From an uncultured Altererythrobacter sp. (GTDB lineage: Bacteria > Pseudomonadota > Alphaproteobacteria > Sphingomonadales > Sphingomonadaceae), in the NCBI GenBank assembly GCA_947492235.1, contig CANLLZ010000001.1, positions 186,001-250,000 of the forward strand: a stretch of 64,000 bases of DNA, written 5' to 3'. Under the pieces are notes generated by a model. The model had not been told where the DNA came from. It ran no database searches and saw only the letters and a program-made list of their open reading frames with translations. Shown here in pieces: positions 1-8,133 of this stretch (positions are counted from its first letter, which is position 1; every line of letters begins with the position of its first letter). The position numbers and the translations under genes are program-made.

Positions 1-129
1 CCCGATAAGCCATGGATAGTGAGCAGCGCCCGCATGCAGGCTGCGGCCGGGAACACCCCGTTCGACGGCCAGCCGGTGCAGGGGCGGGTAACAGCATTGT
101 GGAAAGGCGGCGTGCATGTCGGCGGATGA
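1..129 (+). CDS. C-terminal end of a dihydroorotase-like amidohydrolase (partial)
   Basis: An open frame runs in from the left edge and stops at TGA 127-129. The 42 visible residues contain KPWIV, then NTPFDG and VQGRV, and end in a short Gly-rich tail. That order matches the extreme C-terminus of type I dihydroorotases (PyrC family), where an NTPF..G...G.V motif precedes the last beta strand. The catalytic part lies outside the window. Dihydroorotase closes carbamoyl-aspartate to dihydroorotate in pyrimidine synthesis, but other amidohydrolases have a similar tail, so the assignment is an inference from one motif. The end overlaps the next gene by 14 bases, which suggests co-transcription. 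Confidence 0.55.
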   Translation, partial: PDKPWIVSSARMQAAAGNTPFDGQPVQGRVTALWKGGVHVGG

Positions 130-454
130 AGGCCACAAACCCCGTGCAGAACGCGCCACCGTCGGCGTTCAGGGCAAATACCGCCGTGGTTCCGGTGTTG
201 CGCGCGATGTCTGGATCACCGATCTCTCGCAATCGGGCTGCCGTTTTTATGACCGTTTCGGCACCATGAAGCCGGGCACGGAGATTACTCTCCGGCTGGG
301 CACATTCGGCCCGATCCCGGCGATAGTGCGGTGGTGGGACAACCAAGTTAACGGCGTGGAGTTTATGGAGCCGCTGCACATCTCCGTGTTTGAGCATGTC
401 TGCAAGCAATTGTCGGACAAGCCTGTCGACCGGCAGGATCTCAGCAGGCTCTAG
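116..454 (+). CDS. PilZ-domain protein
   Basis: 112 aa, about one PilZ domain. The family hallmarks are visible: an Arg-rich start (R10, R13), the DLSQSG block at residues 36-41 matching the D/N-x-S-x-x-G motif, and a beta-rich core ending in VNGVEFM. PilZ domains commonly bind cyclic di-GMP and act on motility, surface polysaccharide or cell-cycle targets. The first Arg motif is not a clean RxxxR, so nucleotide binding is not assured. The ATG at 116 lies inside the end of the preceding gene, consistent with translational coupling. There is no signal peptide or membrane segment, so it should be cytoplasmic. Confidence 0.8.
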   Translation: MSADEGHKPRAERATVGVQGKYRRGSGVARDVWITDLSQSGCRFYDRFGTMKPGTEITLRLGTFGPIPAIVRWWDNQVNGVEFMEPLHISVFEHVCKQLSDKPVDRQDLSRL

Positions 455-470
455 GCCGCTCCGCCCAAAC

Positions 471-506
471 AAAAAAGCCCCTCCCGGCATGTGGACCGGA
501 AGGGGC
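471..506 (-). terminator. Rho-independent terminator
   Basis: Read on the minus strand, GCCCCT-x-CCGG and CCGG-x-AGGGGC arms enclose a short loop and are followed by six T. It sits about 40 bases past the stop of the SPOR lipoprotein gene and would end the parA operon. Confidence 0.8.
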
Positions 507-547
507 ATGGTGCGGGAGTGATCCGCTTTAGATAATCTGTTGCTGCC

Positions 548-1915
548 TTAGCGGCTGGCCATGCGTACGCCGGTTTCCACGGCACCGGGCAGAGGCGCAT
601 TCCTGGCCCAGGTGATGCAGCCCTGACCGCGGGTCTTCACAGAAGAGCACATGGAACGCGCGCTGCTGTTATCGAAACCGGCAGCCGAGACGCGGAAATA
701 GGTCTTCCCGCGCACCACAGCCTTGGTGATGACCATCTGGTGGTCGGAAAGCTGTGAATAGCGCTTGGCGTAAATGCCCCAGGCGCGCTTTGCACCGGCT
801 TCGGAACCGAAGCTGCCCAGCTGGACCAGATGGCTGCCATCGCTGCGCGAAACGGCTGCGCTGGAGGCGATGCTGCGCGTTTCGGGCTTGGCACCGTTGC
901 GCACCGGCATCGTCTGGACGACCGGGTTGGAGACGAATTTGAGAGCGTTCGTGGCGACTTGCGCAACCGTGGCACCTTGCGGAGCCGGAGCGGCGAAAGC
1001 CTCTTCGAAGTCTGCCGGCGGCGCTACCGCCGGGGCCACATCGGCCACTTGCGGAACAGCGCGCGGTGCGGGGATATCGGTCAGCGGCGGCAATTCACGC
1101 GGCGAAGACTGCGCAACGAAACCGGTCGGTGCCGGAGTAGCCTGTGCAGGCATAGCCGGGGCCAATGCGGCGGCCTCTGCAAAGCGCTGCTCTTCAGCCG
1201 GCGCGATATTCAGCGCGAGTGCGGCGGGCTGGCCCGGATCGCGGGTCACGGGCACATTCAGCAGACCGGCAACCCGTTCCTGATGCGCGCCATCGGTGGC
1301 GGTGCGCGCCCAATCGGACAGGCGTTTTTCCAGCATATCGCCGGGAACGTCCTCTGCGGCCATTACGCGGGCTGCCCGCCAATTGCCCTGCAGGGCGTAA
1401 GCGTAGGCGAGGTTCTGGCGCACCTTGGCGTTGTTCTGGCCGCCGCGAAGGGCGTTGGCGAGGACATGGACACCGCGATCGGGATCGCCTGCCAATGCCA
1501 GAGCAAGGCCGCGATCGGCGGCCGGGATATCGTCGCGCCAGTCCGACAGCACGCCCAGAGCTGCGGTGCGATCACCCTTGCCGATCAGCGCGAGGGAATA
1601 GCCAAGCGCGGTGCGGGGCGAAGTGTCGCCGAGCGAAATCGCGTCCTGAAAGCTGGTCGCTGCCGAGGCGAAGCGGCCAGCGTCGAGATAGGCTGCGCCG
1701 AGCATTGCGCGGTAGGTCGCATTGCGCGCTTCCTGAGCCACGGCAGCTTCTGCATTGGCAACCGCGGAGGCCGATTTGCCTTGGGCAATCGCAACCCGTG
1801 CATCGCTGGCCGATGTATCCGCTCGCTTGCCGCCGGCTGCGGTGCAACCCGCGAGGGCCACTGTGGCGAGCGCGCTTGTCAGGGCAAGGCGGGTGAAGCT
1901 GTGCTTGCGGATCAT
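548..1915 (-). CDS. TPR and SPOR domain lipoprotein
   Basis: 455 aa. The N-terminus is a lipoprotein signal with lipobox LAGC (Cys24), so the protein should be anchored in an envelope membrane. Residues about 40-200 are Ala-rich helical repeats of TPR type (AYLDAGRFASAATSFQDA is a clear unit). A Pro/Ala-rich linker of about 130 residues follows. Residues about 357-440 form a SPOR domain starting HLVQLGSFGS and ending with a cysteine pair (CSSVKTRGQGC). SPOR domains bind denuded glycan strands at the division septum. It is last in the parA operon and is followed by a terminator. The second SPOR protein, divergent on the other side of parA, has the same spaced cysteine pair at its C-terminus. 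Confidence 0.85.
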   Translation of the reverse strand: MIRKHSFTRLALTSALATVALAGCTAAGGKRADTSASDARVAIAQGKSASAVANAEAAVAQEARNATYRAMLGAAYLDAGRFASAATSFQDAISLGDTSPRTALGYSLALIGKGDRTAALGVLSDWRDDIPAADRGLALALAGDPDRGVHVLANALRGGQNNAKVRQNLAYAYALQGNWRAARVMAAEDVPGDMLEKRLSDWARTATDGAHQERVAGLLNVPVTRDPGQPAALALNIAPAEEQRFAEAAALAPAMPAQATPAPTGFVAQSSPRELPPLTDIPAPRAVPQVADVAPAVAPPADFEEAFAAPAPQGATVAQVATNALKFVSNPVVQTMPVRNGAKPETRSIASSAAVSRSDGSHLVQLGSFGSEAGAKRAWGIYAKRYSQLSDHQMVITKAVVRGKTYFRVSAAGFDNSSARSMCSSVKTRGQGCITWARNAPLPGAVETGVRMASR

Positions 1916-1964
1916 TGGTATTCCCCTTGGGCGGTCATCATGCGTGCAAATGAGGGAGCGCGGG

Positions 1965-2546
1965 TCATTTGCCCGCGCCTTGATGTGGGACCTGTGCGGC
2001 CATGCTGTCGATTTCGGGCATGTCGCCCAGCAACTTGTCCAGCGCTTCGGTCACCAGCGCCTGAGCGCTGCGGCCGCGAATGGTGCTGGCCAGACGCAGC
2101 TTAAGGTGGCGATCGGAATCGAGCCGTAAAGTGAAGGCTGCACGCTTGCCGCGCGACACGGCAGAACGGCGCGGCTTTGCCGCCGGCGCGTCCCGATTTT
2201 CTGGGCTGTCACTGGAAGCAATGCGGGTGGCCAGCTCTTCGATCTGTTGCTTTACCGGCGGAACAGGCATCGGGGCCTCCGCTGGCGAGACAGCGACCAC
2301 AGAAGGTTTGGCTGGTTGCGGGCCAGGTTCCGGTGTGAGGCCTGCACGGCCATCCGCCCGCTGGTCCGTCTCATGGGGCTCGCCCATGTCATTCCAGCCC
2401 AGATCTTCCAGATTGGCAGCCAGAGCAGCGCCGCCGTTCGGGCTTTCGCCGTGCACGGGAGCGATCTGCGGACGCATGGCAGGCTTCGCGCCGCCCTTGC
2501 GGGCCAGCAGCGTAGGGCTGAGAGAGGCGAAGCTCGTTTCTGTCAT
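1965..2546 (-). CDS. Ribbon-helix-helix-like partner of an orphan ParA
   Basis: 193 aa. Residues 1-130 are low-complexity and Pro/Ala-rich, with one recognisable patch, LEDLGWNDMGEP, near residue 75. The last 60 residues look like a ribbon-helix-helix DNA-binding fold: a short strand AAFTLRLD, then two helices ending in ALVTEALDKLL. It begins 28 bases after parA on the same strand, so it is the likely adaptor or centromere-binding partner of that ATPase. It is not a ParB, having no ParB nuclease or HTH block. The partner role is inferred from fold and position only. Confidence 0.6.
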   Translation of the reverse strand: MTETSFASLSPTLLARKGGAKPAMRPQIAPVHGESPNGGAALAANLEDLGWNDMGEPHETDQRADGRAGLTPEPGPQPAKPSVVAVSPAEAPMPVPPVKQQIEELATRIASSDSPENRDAPAAKPRRSAVSRGKRAAFTLRLDSDRHLKLRLASTIRGRSAQALVTEALDKLLGDMPEIDSMAAQVPHQGAGK

Positions 2547-2574
2547 GGTGTTTCTTGTCCCCTGAAAGGCGCGC

Positions 2575-3315
2575 TTAGGACGCTACGCGGCGGCCGAAGC
2601 CACCTGCGGGACGGTAGCCGCCCGAGGGCTGCTGCGCCGCTTGCGGAGCAGCAAAGACGGTGCGGCGGAAATTCTTCTCCAGCCGGTCGGCGAGATAGCC
2701 CCACAGGGCCGTCACTTCGGCGGCGGAGCGGCTGTTGGGATCGACTTCCATCACCGTGCGGCCATCGATCATCGAGGCGGCGAAATCGGTGCGGTGATGC
2801 AGCGTGATCGGCGCGACGGTGCCATGCTGGCTGAGCGCGACAGCGGCTTCGGAAGTAATCTTGGCCTTGGGCGTCGCAGCGTTGACGCAGAACACCAGCG
2901 GCTTGCCTGCGCGTTCGCACAGATCGACCGTAGCGCCCACGGCGCGCAGATCGTGCGGGCTGGGGCGGGTGGGGACGACAATCAGTTCGGCCACACCGAT
3001 CACCGACTGGATCGCCATCGTGATGGCGGGCGGTGTATCGATGACGGCCAGTTTGAAACCCTGCTGGCGCAAGGCCTGCAGATCGGTTGCAAGGCGCGAG
3101 ACAGTGGTCTGGGCAAAGGCGGGATATTCCGCCTCACGCTCGTTCCACCAATCGGCCAGAGAGCCCTGCGGATCGATATCGATCAGCACGACGGGTCCTG
3201 CTCCGGCGCGCTGCGCCTGAACCGCCAGATGGCCGGAAAGGGTGGTCTTGCCCGATCCGCCTTTTTGCGAAGCTAATGCCAGTACACGCAAGGACTGGTC
3301 CCCCGTTAAATCCAA
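2575..3315 (-). CDS. Orphan ParA-family ATPase
   Basis: 246 aa. It has the deviant Walker A of ParA/MinD proteins (KGGSGKTT, residues about 19-26), then LIDIDPQGS (switch I / A') and VIDTPPA (Walker B). The C-terminus carries a Gly/Arg-rich tail not needed for the fold. ParA ATPases dimerise on ATP, bind the nucleoid and position cargo. No parB or parS is adjacent. Instead there is a ribbon-helix-helix protein downstream and SPOR proteins on both sides, so this is an orphan cargo-positioning ParA rather than the chromosomal one. Its first codons are 214 bases from the divergent SPOR gene, leaving a shared promoter region. Confidence 0.85.
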   Translation of the reverse strand: MDLTGDQSLRVLALASQKGGSGKTTLSGHLAVQAQRAGAGPVVLIDIDPQGSLADWWNEREAEYPAFAQTTVSRLATDLQALRQQGFKLAVIDTPPAITMAIQSVIGVAELIVVPTRPSPHDLRAVGATVDLCERAGKPLVFCVNAATPKAKITSEAAVALSQHGTVAPITLHHRTDFAASMIDGRTVMEVDPNSRSAAEVTALWGYLADRLEKNFRRTVFAAPQAAQQPSGGYRPAGGFGRRVAS

Positions 3316-3529
3316 ATGGTCCCCAGCGCCTGTCGCCGGAGGTCACTTACGGAAATCGCAGGATACCCCTAATTTTGGGTTAACACTGGCAGTCATGAAT
3401 GCGCATGTGAGGCCCCTTAACGCTCTCGATTGCATGTTTTCAGCGACGATAAACCCTTTGCTAACGGGGTGTTCACTATGTCAGTCTACCAAGACATTAG
3501 CTTTCACTGTGAACGAAAGGGCCACTCCC

Positions 3530-4711
3530 ATGGCCAGATCCTCTGCCCTAGGTGCCGCACTGCTGGCGCTTTGTATTGCTGTTCCCACGCCTGCGCTCGC
3601 CGATGTGAAGGCAGGCGTCGATGCGTGGAGCGCGGGCAATTACGCCGCAGCCGTTGCGGAATGGCGCGGGCCAGCCGCCAGCGGTGATGCCGATGCGCAG
3701 TTTAATCTGGCGCAGGCCTACCGGCTGGGCCGGGGGGTCGAAGCCAATGCAAAGCAGGCGGAGGTGTTTTACGCCAAGGCGGCCGCACAGGGCCATCTGA
3801 AAGCCGCCGACAATCTGGGACTCCTGATGTTTCAGGACGGTCGCCGACAGGAAGCCATGCCCTATGTCCAGGCAGCAGCGGGCCGCGGTGATCCGCGCGC
3901 GCAATATCTCCTGGGCATCGCCCACTTTAACGGCGATCTGGTGGAGAAGGACTGGGTCCGGGCGTATGCCTTGCTGACACTGGCGAATTCCGCCGGCCTG
4001 CCGCAGGCCGCTCCGGCCATTGCACAGATGGATGATTTCATCCCGCTCGCCCAGCGTGAGCAGGCGCAAATTGTCGCGGTTGACCTCAAACAAAAGGCCG
4101 ATGCGCAGCGGGTGAGCCAGCTGGCCGCCGCCGATCTCAATGGCGGGGCAGCCACCAGCGTGGCGCCTCCTCCAGCGCCGGTTCGCACTGCCGCTGCGGT
4201 GCCCGTCCGGCAAAATCCCGGCGGTGCGGCCGCAATTCCGCGCCCCATTCCGACGACATCGGTTGCTCCGTCCGTCGCCGCCGCTCAGGCTGCTGTGGCC
4301 GAAGCGCAGCGCGTCACCGGTACCGAAAGCCCGGCTGAGGCAGGTGCACCCTATACCCGTCCGACCAGCGCACCGCCGGTGCGCAGCGCTGCGGCTTCTC
4401 CCGTTCGGACGCCGGCTCCAGCACAGGCTCGGGCACCCGCGCCGCAGCCTCGACCTGCACCTGCCCCGGCGGCAACGGCGTCCTCCGGCCCTTGGAAAGT
4501 CCAGCTGGGTGCATTCTCGGTAAAGAGTAACGCCGAGCGCTTGTGGTCGCGTCTTGCATCGCGCAGCGAGTTGTCCGGCAGCAGCAAGCTGCTTGTCCCG
4601 TCGGGCCGCGTGACCCGATTGCTGGCCGCAGGCTTCGCTTCGCGCGGCGATGCGCAATCGGCTTGCACGGCGCTGAAACGCGGCGGGCAGGACTGCCTCG
4701 TTACCCGGTGA
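3530..4711 (+). CDS. Sel1-repeat and SPOR domain periplasmic protein
   Basis: 393 aa from ATG 3530. That start is preferred over the longer open frame because it begins directly with a clean Sec signal peptide (MARSSALGAALLALCIAVPTPALA, written here as start MARSS and cleavage after PALA). Residues about 45-170 contain Sel1-type repeats (DADAQFNLAQAYRLGRG and PRAQYLLGIAHFNGD). A long Pro/Ala linker follows, then a SPOR domain in the last 80 residues (GPWKVQLGAFS) with a Cys pair near the end (ACTALKRGGQDC). The family binds septal peptidoglycan. It is divergent from the parA operon, whose last gene is also a SPOR protein. Confidence 0.85.
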   Translation: MARSSALGAALLALCIAVPTPALADVKAGVDAWSAGNYAAAVAEWRGPAASGDADAQFNLAQAYRLGRGVEANAKQAEVFYAKAAAQGHLKAADNLGLLMFQDGRRQEAMPYVQAAAGRGDPRAQYLLGIAHFNGDLVEKDWVRAYALLTLANSAGLPQAAPAIAQMDDFIPLAQREQAQIVAVDLKQKADAQRVSQLAAADLNGGAATSVAPPPAPVRTAAAVPVRQNPGGAAAIPRPIPTTSVAPSVAAAQAAVAEAQRVTGTESPAEAGAPYTRPTSAPPVRSAAASPVRTPAPAQARAPAPQPRPAPAPAATASSGPWKVQLGAFSVKSNAERLWSRLASRSELSGSSKLLVPSGRVTRLLAAGFASRGDAQSACTALKRGGQDCLVTR

Positions 4712-4839
4712 TTTGCTCGGCTGATCGATAGTCTTCGGTCCGCCCACGCCAGCACTTCATCGACGGAATGTTCCCTTGTGCCGAGCGTGCCGATACAGCG
4801 CGGGCTCCCGTATGGTGCGGGTGATAGGGGACGGGCATC

Positions 4840-6135
4840 ATGACAAGCGACGCGCAGCTGGCCGGACTGGCGGACATTGCTCCGCCTGACGAGGCCAAGC
4901 CTCTTGCGGCGGGCACGAATGATCGCATCGCCAGCCTCGATTTTATTCGCGGCATCGCCGTGATGGGCATTCTGGCGGCCAATATCGTGATCTTCGGTCA
5001 GCCGTTTAACGCCTATATCTATCCGGAAGCCTTCCTCGTTCCGACCGGCGACCCCGGTGGCTGGCAGTGGATCGCGCAATTCGTGCTGATCGACGGCAAG
5101 ATGCGAGCGCTCTTCACGCTGCTGTTTGGCGCGGGCATGTATCTGTTTATGGAGCGGGTGTGGGCGCGTGGTGGTTCGCGCGCGCTTCAGGCAAAGCGGC
5201 TGGCAATCCTGGCCGTATTCGGGCTGATCCATTTCTTTTTCATCTGGATCGGCGACATTCTGTTTTTCTACGGCTTGTTCGGCTTCCTCGCGCTGGCCTG
5301 CCTCAGGTGGAAAGCCAAAACGCAGCTCTATGCCGGGATCATCGGCTACGTCTTTGGCGCTCTGCTCTATGCAGCGACGATCACCTTTCCGTTTCTGGTC
5401 ACGGATACCGCGATGGGTGATGCGCCCCAATTCGCCGAAATGCGCAGCGACATGCTCGCCGGTATCGATGAGGCGCTGGCCGATGACGCGGAGACGACGC
5501 AGCTGAAGCAGAGCGGCGATTATGCGGGTTTGGTCGAGAAACGGTTCACTAAGGAGTGGTTCCTTCCGCTGGCCAATGCGGGCTTCTTCATATTTGAAAC
5601 TCTGCCTCTGATGCTGCTGGGCATGGCGCTTTATCGCTACGGTTTCTTTGGCGGAGCGCTGGATAGAGGCCGGATGGTGCGGTGGGGCTGGATCGGGCTG
5701 ATCGGCGGCGGCCTTGCGCATCTGGCCATCGGGCTGTTCGTGCAGTCCGGCGGGTTCGCGTTCTACACCGCCACAGCTGCGTTTGTCGGGTGGAGCCCGC
5801 TGCCCCGATTGGCAATGGCGCTGGGGCTGGCGGCGCTGCTGGTTGTCTATTCACCGGCATGGACCGGCTGGTTGGGGCAACGCATTTCGGCTGCGGGGCG
5901 GACGGCGTTCACCAATTATCTCGGCACATCGGTGGTGATGCTGTTCGTCTTCCATGGCTGGGCACTGGGCCTTTACGGAGAATTGAACCGCCCGCAATTG
6001 TACGGCGTGACGATTGCCGCGTGGGTCATCATGCTGGCGTGGTCCAAGCCGTGGCTGGAGCGGTTCCGCTATGGGCCGCTGGAATGGCTGTGGCGCTGCC
6101 TGACTTACGGGAAGCTGTTTCCTATCCGGCGCTAG
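4840..6135 (+). CDS. DUF418 polytopic membrane protein
   Basis: 431 aa with about ten hydrophobic segments. The N-terminus has the family motif RIASLDFIRGIAVMGIL, and residues 85-105 carry MRALFTLLFGAGMYL. The C-terminal 150 residues match the DUF418 block, with GRTAFTNYL and a final ERFRYGPLEWLWRCLTYGK-like end, which are diagnostic. Function is unknown; the family is placed in the acyltransferase/YeiB group of inner-membrane proteins. The start is supported by AGGGGA upstream of ATG 4840. It stands alone between a SPOR gene and the iron-storage genes. Confidence 0.85.
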   Translation: MTSDAQLAGLADIAPPDEAKPLAAGTNDRIASLDFIRGIAVMGILAANIVIFGQPFNAYIYPEAFLVPTGDPGGWQWIAQFVLIDGKMRALFTLLFGAGMYLFMERVWARGGSRALQAKRLAILAVFGLIHFFFIWIGDILFFYGLFGFLALACLRWKAKTQLYAGIIGYVFGALLYAATITFPFLVTDTAMGDAPQFAEMRSDMLAGIDEALADDAETTQLKQSGDYAGLVEKRFTKEWFLPLANAGFFIFETLPLMLLGMALYRYGFFGGALDRGRMVRWGWIGLIGGGLAHLAIGLFVQSGGFAFYTATAAFVGWSPLPRLAMALGLAALLVVYSPAWTGWLGQRISAAGRTAFTNYLGTSVVMLFVFHGWALGLYGELNRPQLYGVTIAAWVIMLAWSKPWLERFRYGPLEWLWRCLTYGKLFPIRR

Positions 6136-6180
6136 AGATTCGGACCTCGCTAACGCCTGTGTTTTTACGAGAAACCAAAC

Positions 6181-6287
6181 GGCCCGTCAGGGCCGCAAGC
6201 GCGACCGCGCACCCGCAGCGACGCGACCTTCAGGTCGCATGAGCGAGGAGGCTAGGGGCACGGACGTGCCCCACCCGCAGGGTTCAA
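6181..6287 (+). repeat. Hairpin-rich intergenic repeat, copy 1
   Basis: Three hairpins lie in a row: GGCCC/GGGCC at 6181-6194, GCGACC/GGTCGC at 6223-6238, and GGGGCACG/CGTGCCCC at 6255-6272. The stretch 6245-6287 (GAGGAGGC..., the third hairpin, then ACCCGCAGGG) aligns base for base with the minus strand of 45918-45957, with a compensatory change in the stem. It sits just upstream of the iron box of bfd. Confidence 0.6.
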
Positions 6288-6303
6288 CAAAAATCCACTT
6301 GCT

Positions 6304-6322
6304 ATTGAGAATAATTCGCATA
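6304..6322 (+). promoter_or_regulatory. Fur-type iron box upstream of bfd
   Basis: ATTGAGAATAATTCGCATA is a close match to the iron box recognised by Fur-family repressors in alphaproteobacteria. It lies 40 bases before the ferredoxin start. A second AT-rich half site (TTGCGAATCAATCGCA, 6332-6347) overlaps the region just before the ribosome binding site. Iron control of bfd is expected. Confidence 0.65.
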
Positions 6323-6361
6323 AATATGCTCTTGCGAATCAATCGCAGGAGACGCCGAAGC

Positions 6362-6550
6362 ATGTATGTCTGCATCTGCAATGCCATCCGTGAAACAGAG
6401 CTGCGCCGCGTGGCGCGCCTCACGAATGGTGATGCCGAAGCGGCCTATGCCAAGCTGGGCAAGCGGCCCAATTGCGGTTCCTGCCTGAACGAGGCTGACG
6501 CCATCCTGTTCGAAGAGCGCGAAATGGGCCTTCAACCGGCCCCGGCCTGA
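6362..6550 (+). CDS. bfd: Bacterioferritin-associated ferredoxin
   Basis: 62 aa, the usual size for Bfd. The start at ATG 6362 follows a good site (AGGAG at 6347-6351) and gives the family N-terminus MYVCICNAI. Four cysteines bind the [2Fe-2S] cluster: C4 and C6 at the start, then C38 and C41 in NCGSC. Bfd docks on bacterioferritin and reduces the stored ferric core so iron can be released when iron is scarce. The iron box upstream and bfr 130 bases downstream fit this role. The longer open frame starting at 6239 is not used, since it would run through the repeat and the iron box. Confidence 0.9.
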   Translation: MYVCICNAIRETELRRVARLTNGDAEAAYAKLGKRPNCGSCLNEADAILFEEREMGLQPAPA

Positions 6551-6599
6551 CGCATTTTCCCGCTACTGAAAACCATTCGCAAATGGCGGTTTTCTGCGG

Positions 6600-6617
6600 T
6601 TTTTTGACATTTTGACC
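6600..6617 (-). promoter_or_regulatory. TGTCAA-type motif upstream of bfr
   Basis: Read on the minus strand this is GGTCAAAA-T-GTCAA, two spaced half sites related to the elements upstream of chpT and queE (GTGTCAAAA then GTCAAGCAAA). It lies 65 bases before bfr. The match is partial and the regulator is unknown. Confidence 0.3.
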
Positions 6618-6681
6618 CTTGCTTTCATGACTGTATGGCCCGCATAAGCGCGCCACATTCAGTCATCAGGAGCACACCGCC

Positions 6682-7170
6682 ATGAAGGGCGATCCCAAGG
6701 TCATCGATTTTCTCAACCAGGCTCTCACCAACGAGCTGACGGCAATCAACCAGTATTGGCTGCATTACCGCGTTCTGGATGATTGGGGCGTTGCGAAACT
6801 GGCCGCTTACGAGCGCAAGGAATCCATTGAGGAGATGGAGCATGCCGACAAGCTGGCCGAGCGGGTCCTGTTCCTCAACGGGCTGCCCAATTTTCAGGCG
6901 ATCCACAAATTGCAGGTCGGTGAAACGGTCGAGGAAATCCTCAAGGCCGATATGGCGCTGGAAGAGAAAGCCATTCCGCTGCTGCGCGACGCGGTCGAAT
7001 ATTGCGAGAGCGTGCGCGACTATGTCAGCCGCGACCTGTTCGCCTACATCCTCGACAACGAGGAAGAGCATGTCGACTTCCTCGAAACGCAATTCGACAT
7101 GATCGAGCGGATGGGCCTGCAGAATTACGTCCAGCTACAAAGCAACGCTGCGGGCGAGGGCGAGAAGTAG
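6682..7170 (+). CDS. bfr: Bacterioferritin
   Basis: 162 aa, full length. Met52 is the inter-subunit heme ligand, conserved at the same position as in E. coli Bfr. The ferroxidase diiron site is complete: E18, E51 and H54 in the first half, and the NEEEH pair near residues 126-130 in the second. Bacterioferritin forms a 24-subunit heme-bearing shell that oxidises Fe(II) and stores it as a mineral. Bfd, encoded just upstream, reduces the core. The 130-base gap contains no clear terminator, so read-through from bfd is possible, but a TGTCAA-type motif in the gap hints at separate control. Confidence 0.95.
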   Translation: MKGDPKVIDFLNQALTNELTAINQYWLHYRVLDDWGVAKLAAYERKESIEEMEHADKLAERVLFLNGLPNFQAIHKLQVGETVEEILKADMALEEKAIPLLRDAVEYCESVRDYVSRDLFAYILDNEEEHVDFLETQFDMIERMGLQNYVQLQSNAAGEGEK

Positions 7171-7209
7171 GGATGTCAAAAGGGGCCGGTCCGCTTTGCG
7201 CGCCGCCCC

Positions 7210-8088
7210 CTATTCCCCCGAGATCATTGGTTGCAGTTTTTTCGCATCCATTATGACGGACACAGGCAGGCTTTCGGTAAATGCCGGAAGGCTGGTGCCG
7301 TCGGGCAGATACGCCGCAGCCGTGTAGGCACCACCATCACCACGATCATGCACGAAGCACAGGTTCTTCTCGCCGATCTGATCGAGGAAGGCGACAAACC
7401 CTGCATAAAACAGCAATTCGTCGGGCGACCATTGTGTATGCGGCCGTTTTACATGGAGGACAACGCCGAGGTCGCCAGTAACGCACCGCGCATTGCCGCG
7501 CCCCGCAACTTCCTGCACGGTTTGCAACCACGCGCCCGGTAAGACGCTGAAAAATGCTCGCTCCGTGCTTTGGGCATCAGGCTCCGGCTGCAAGATGTAG
7601 CTCGTGAATCCGCTGAAGTCCGCGCGCGCCAGACCCGACGGATCGCCGACGGCATTAGAATCGGCTCTGGTGTCGCGGAGCAAAGCGGGGATTTGTCCGT
7701 CTCCCGCAGCCTGCAGCTCGGCAATGATGTCAACGCCCTGTTGCTCCCAGCCATCGACCTTGGGGCCTTCTGCAGACATCATCTCGATTATGGGAGCATT
7801 GCGTTCCCTTATCGCGATGTCTCCGCTTAGCGCATTAAAATATTCTATGAATTGGTCGTTGGTAGCAGCGGTGAGCGCGCCGTTCACGGCTATCTCAATG
7901 GGTGTCGACGATCGCTGAGCTTGCTCACCGTCGGCAGACTGCTCGATCTGAGGATCATCCTGCGCCCTGAGCGGAGAAGTGAGCGCCAAACTAAGGCAAA
8001 GCACTGAGAGCGTTCCGCCAAGAAGTGCGCGGCGTATTCTCTTATCGCGAGAAGAGGGGGGCTGAGTGCAGTTCTGAATGCTCATCAT
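7210..8088 (-). CDS. Secreted protein of unknown function
   Basis: 292 aa. A basic N-terminus is followed by a hydrophobic stretch and a cleavage site after SPLRA near residue 42, so it is exported. I recognise no family. The mature part is acidic and contains two cysteines that could pair (in ARCVTGD and NLCFVHD). Composition is AT-richer than its neighbours. It follows the DUF2721 gene by 45 bases on the same strand and may share its transcript. The start could equally be the second Met, one codon later. Confidence 0.65.
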   Translation of the reverse strand: MMSIQNCTQPPSSRDKRIRRALLGGTLSVLCLSLALTSPLRAQDDPQIEQSADGEQAQRSSTPIEIAVNGALTAATNDQFIEYFNALSGDIAIRERNAPIIEMMSAEGPKVDGWEQQGVDIIAELQAAGDGQIPALLRDTRADSNAVGDPSGLARADFSGFTSYILQPEPDAQSTERAFFSVLPGAWLQTVQEVAGRGNARCVTGDLGVVLHVKRPHTQWSPDELLFYAGFVAFLDQIGEKNLCFVHDRGDGGAYTAAAYLPDGTSLPAFTESLPVSVIMDAKKLQPMISGE

Positions 8089-8133
8089 CGTGTTGTCCTA
8101 TCTGCGTTGGCCCTCACCGCGGGAAATCTCGCC

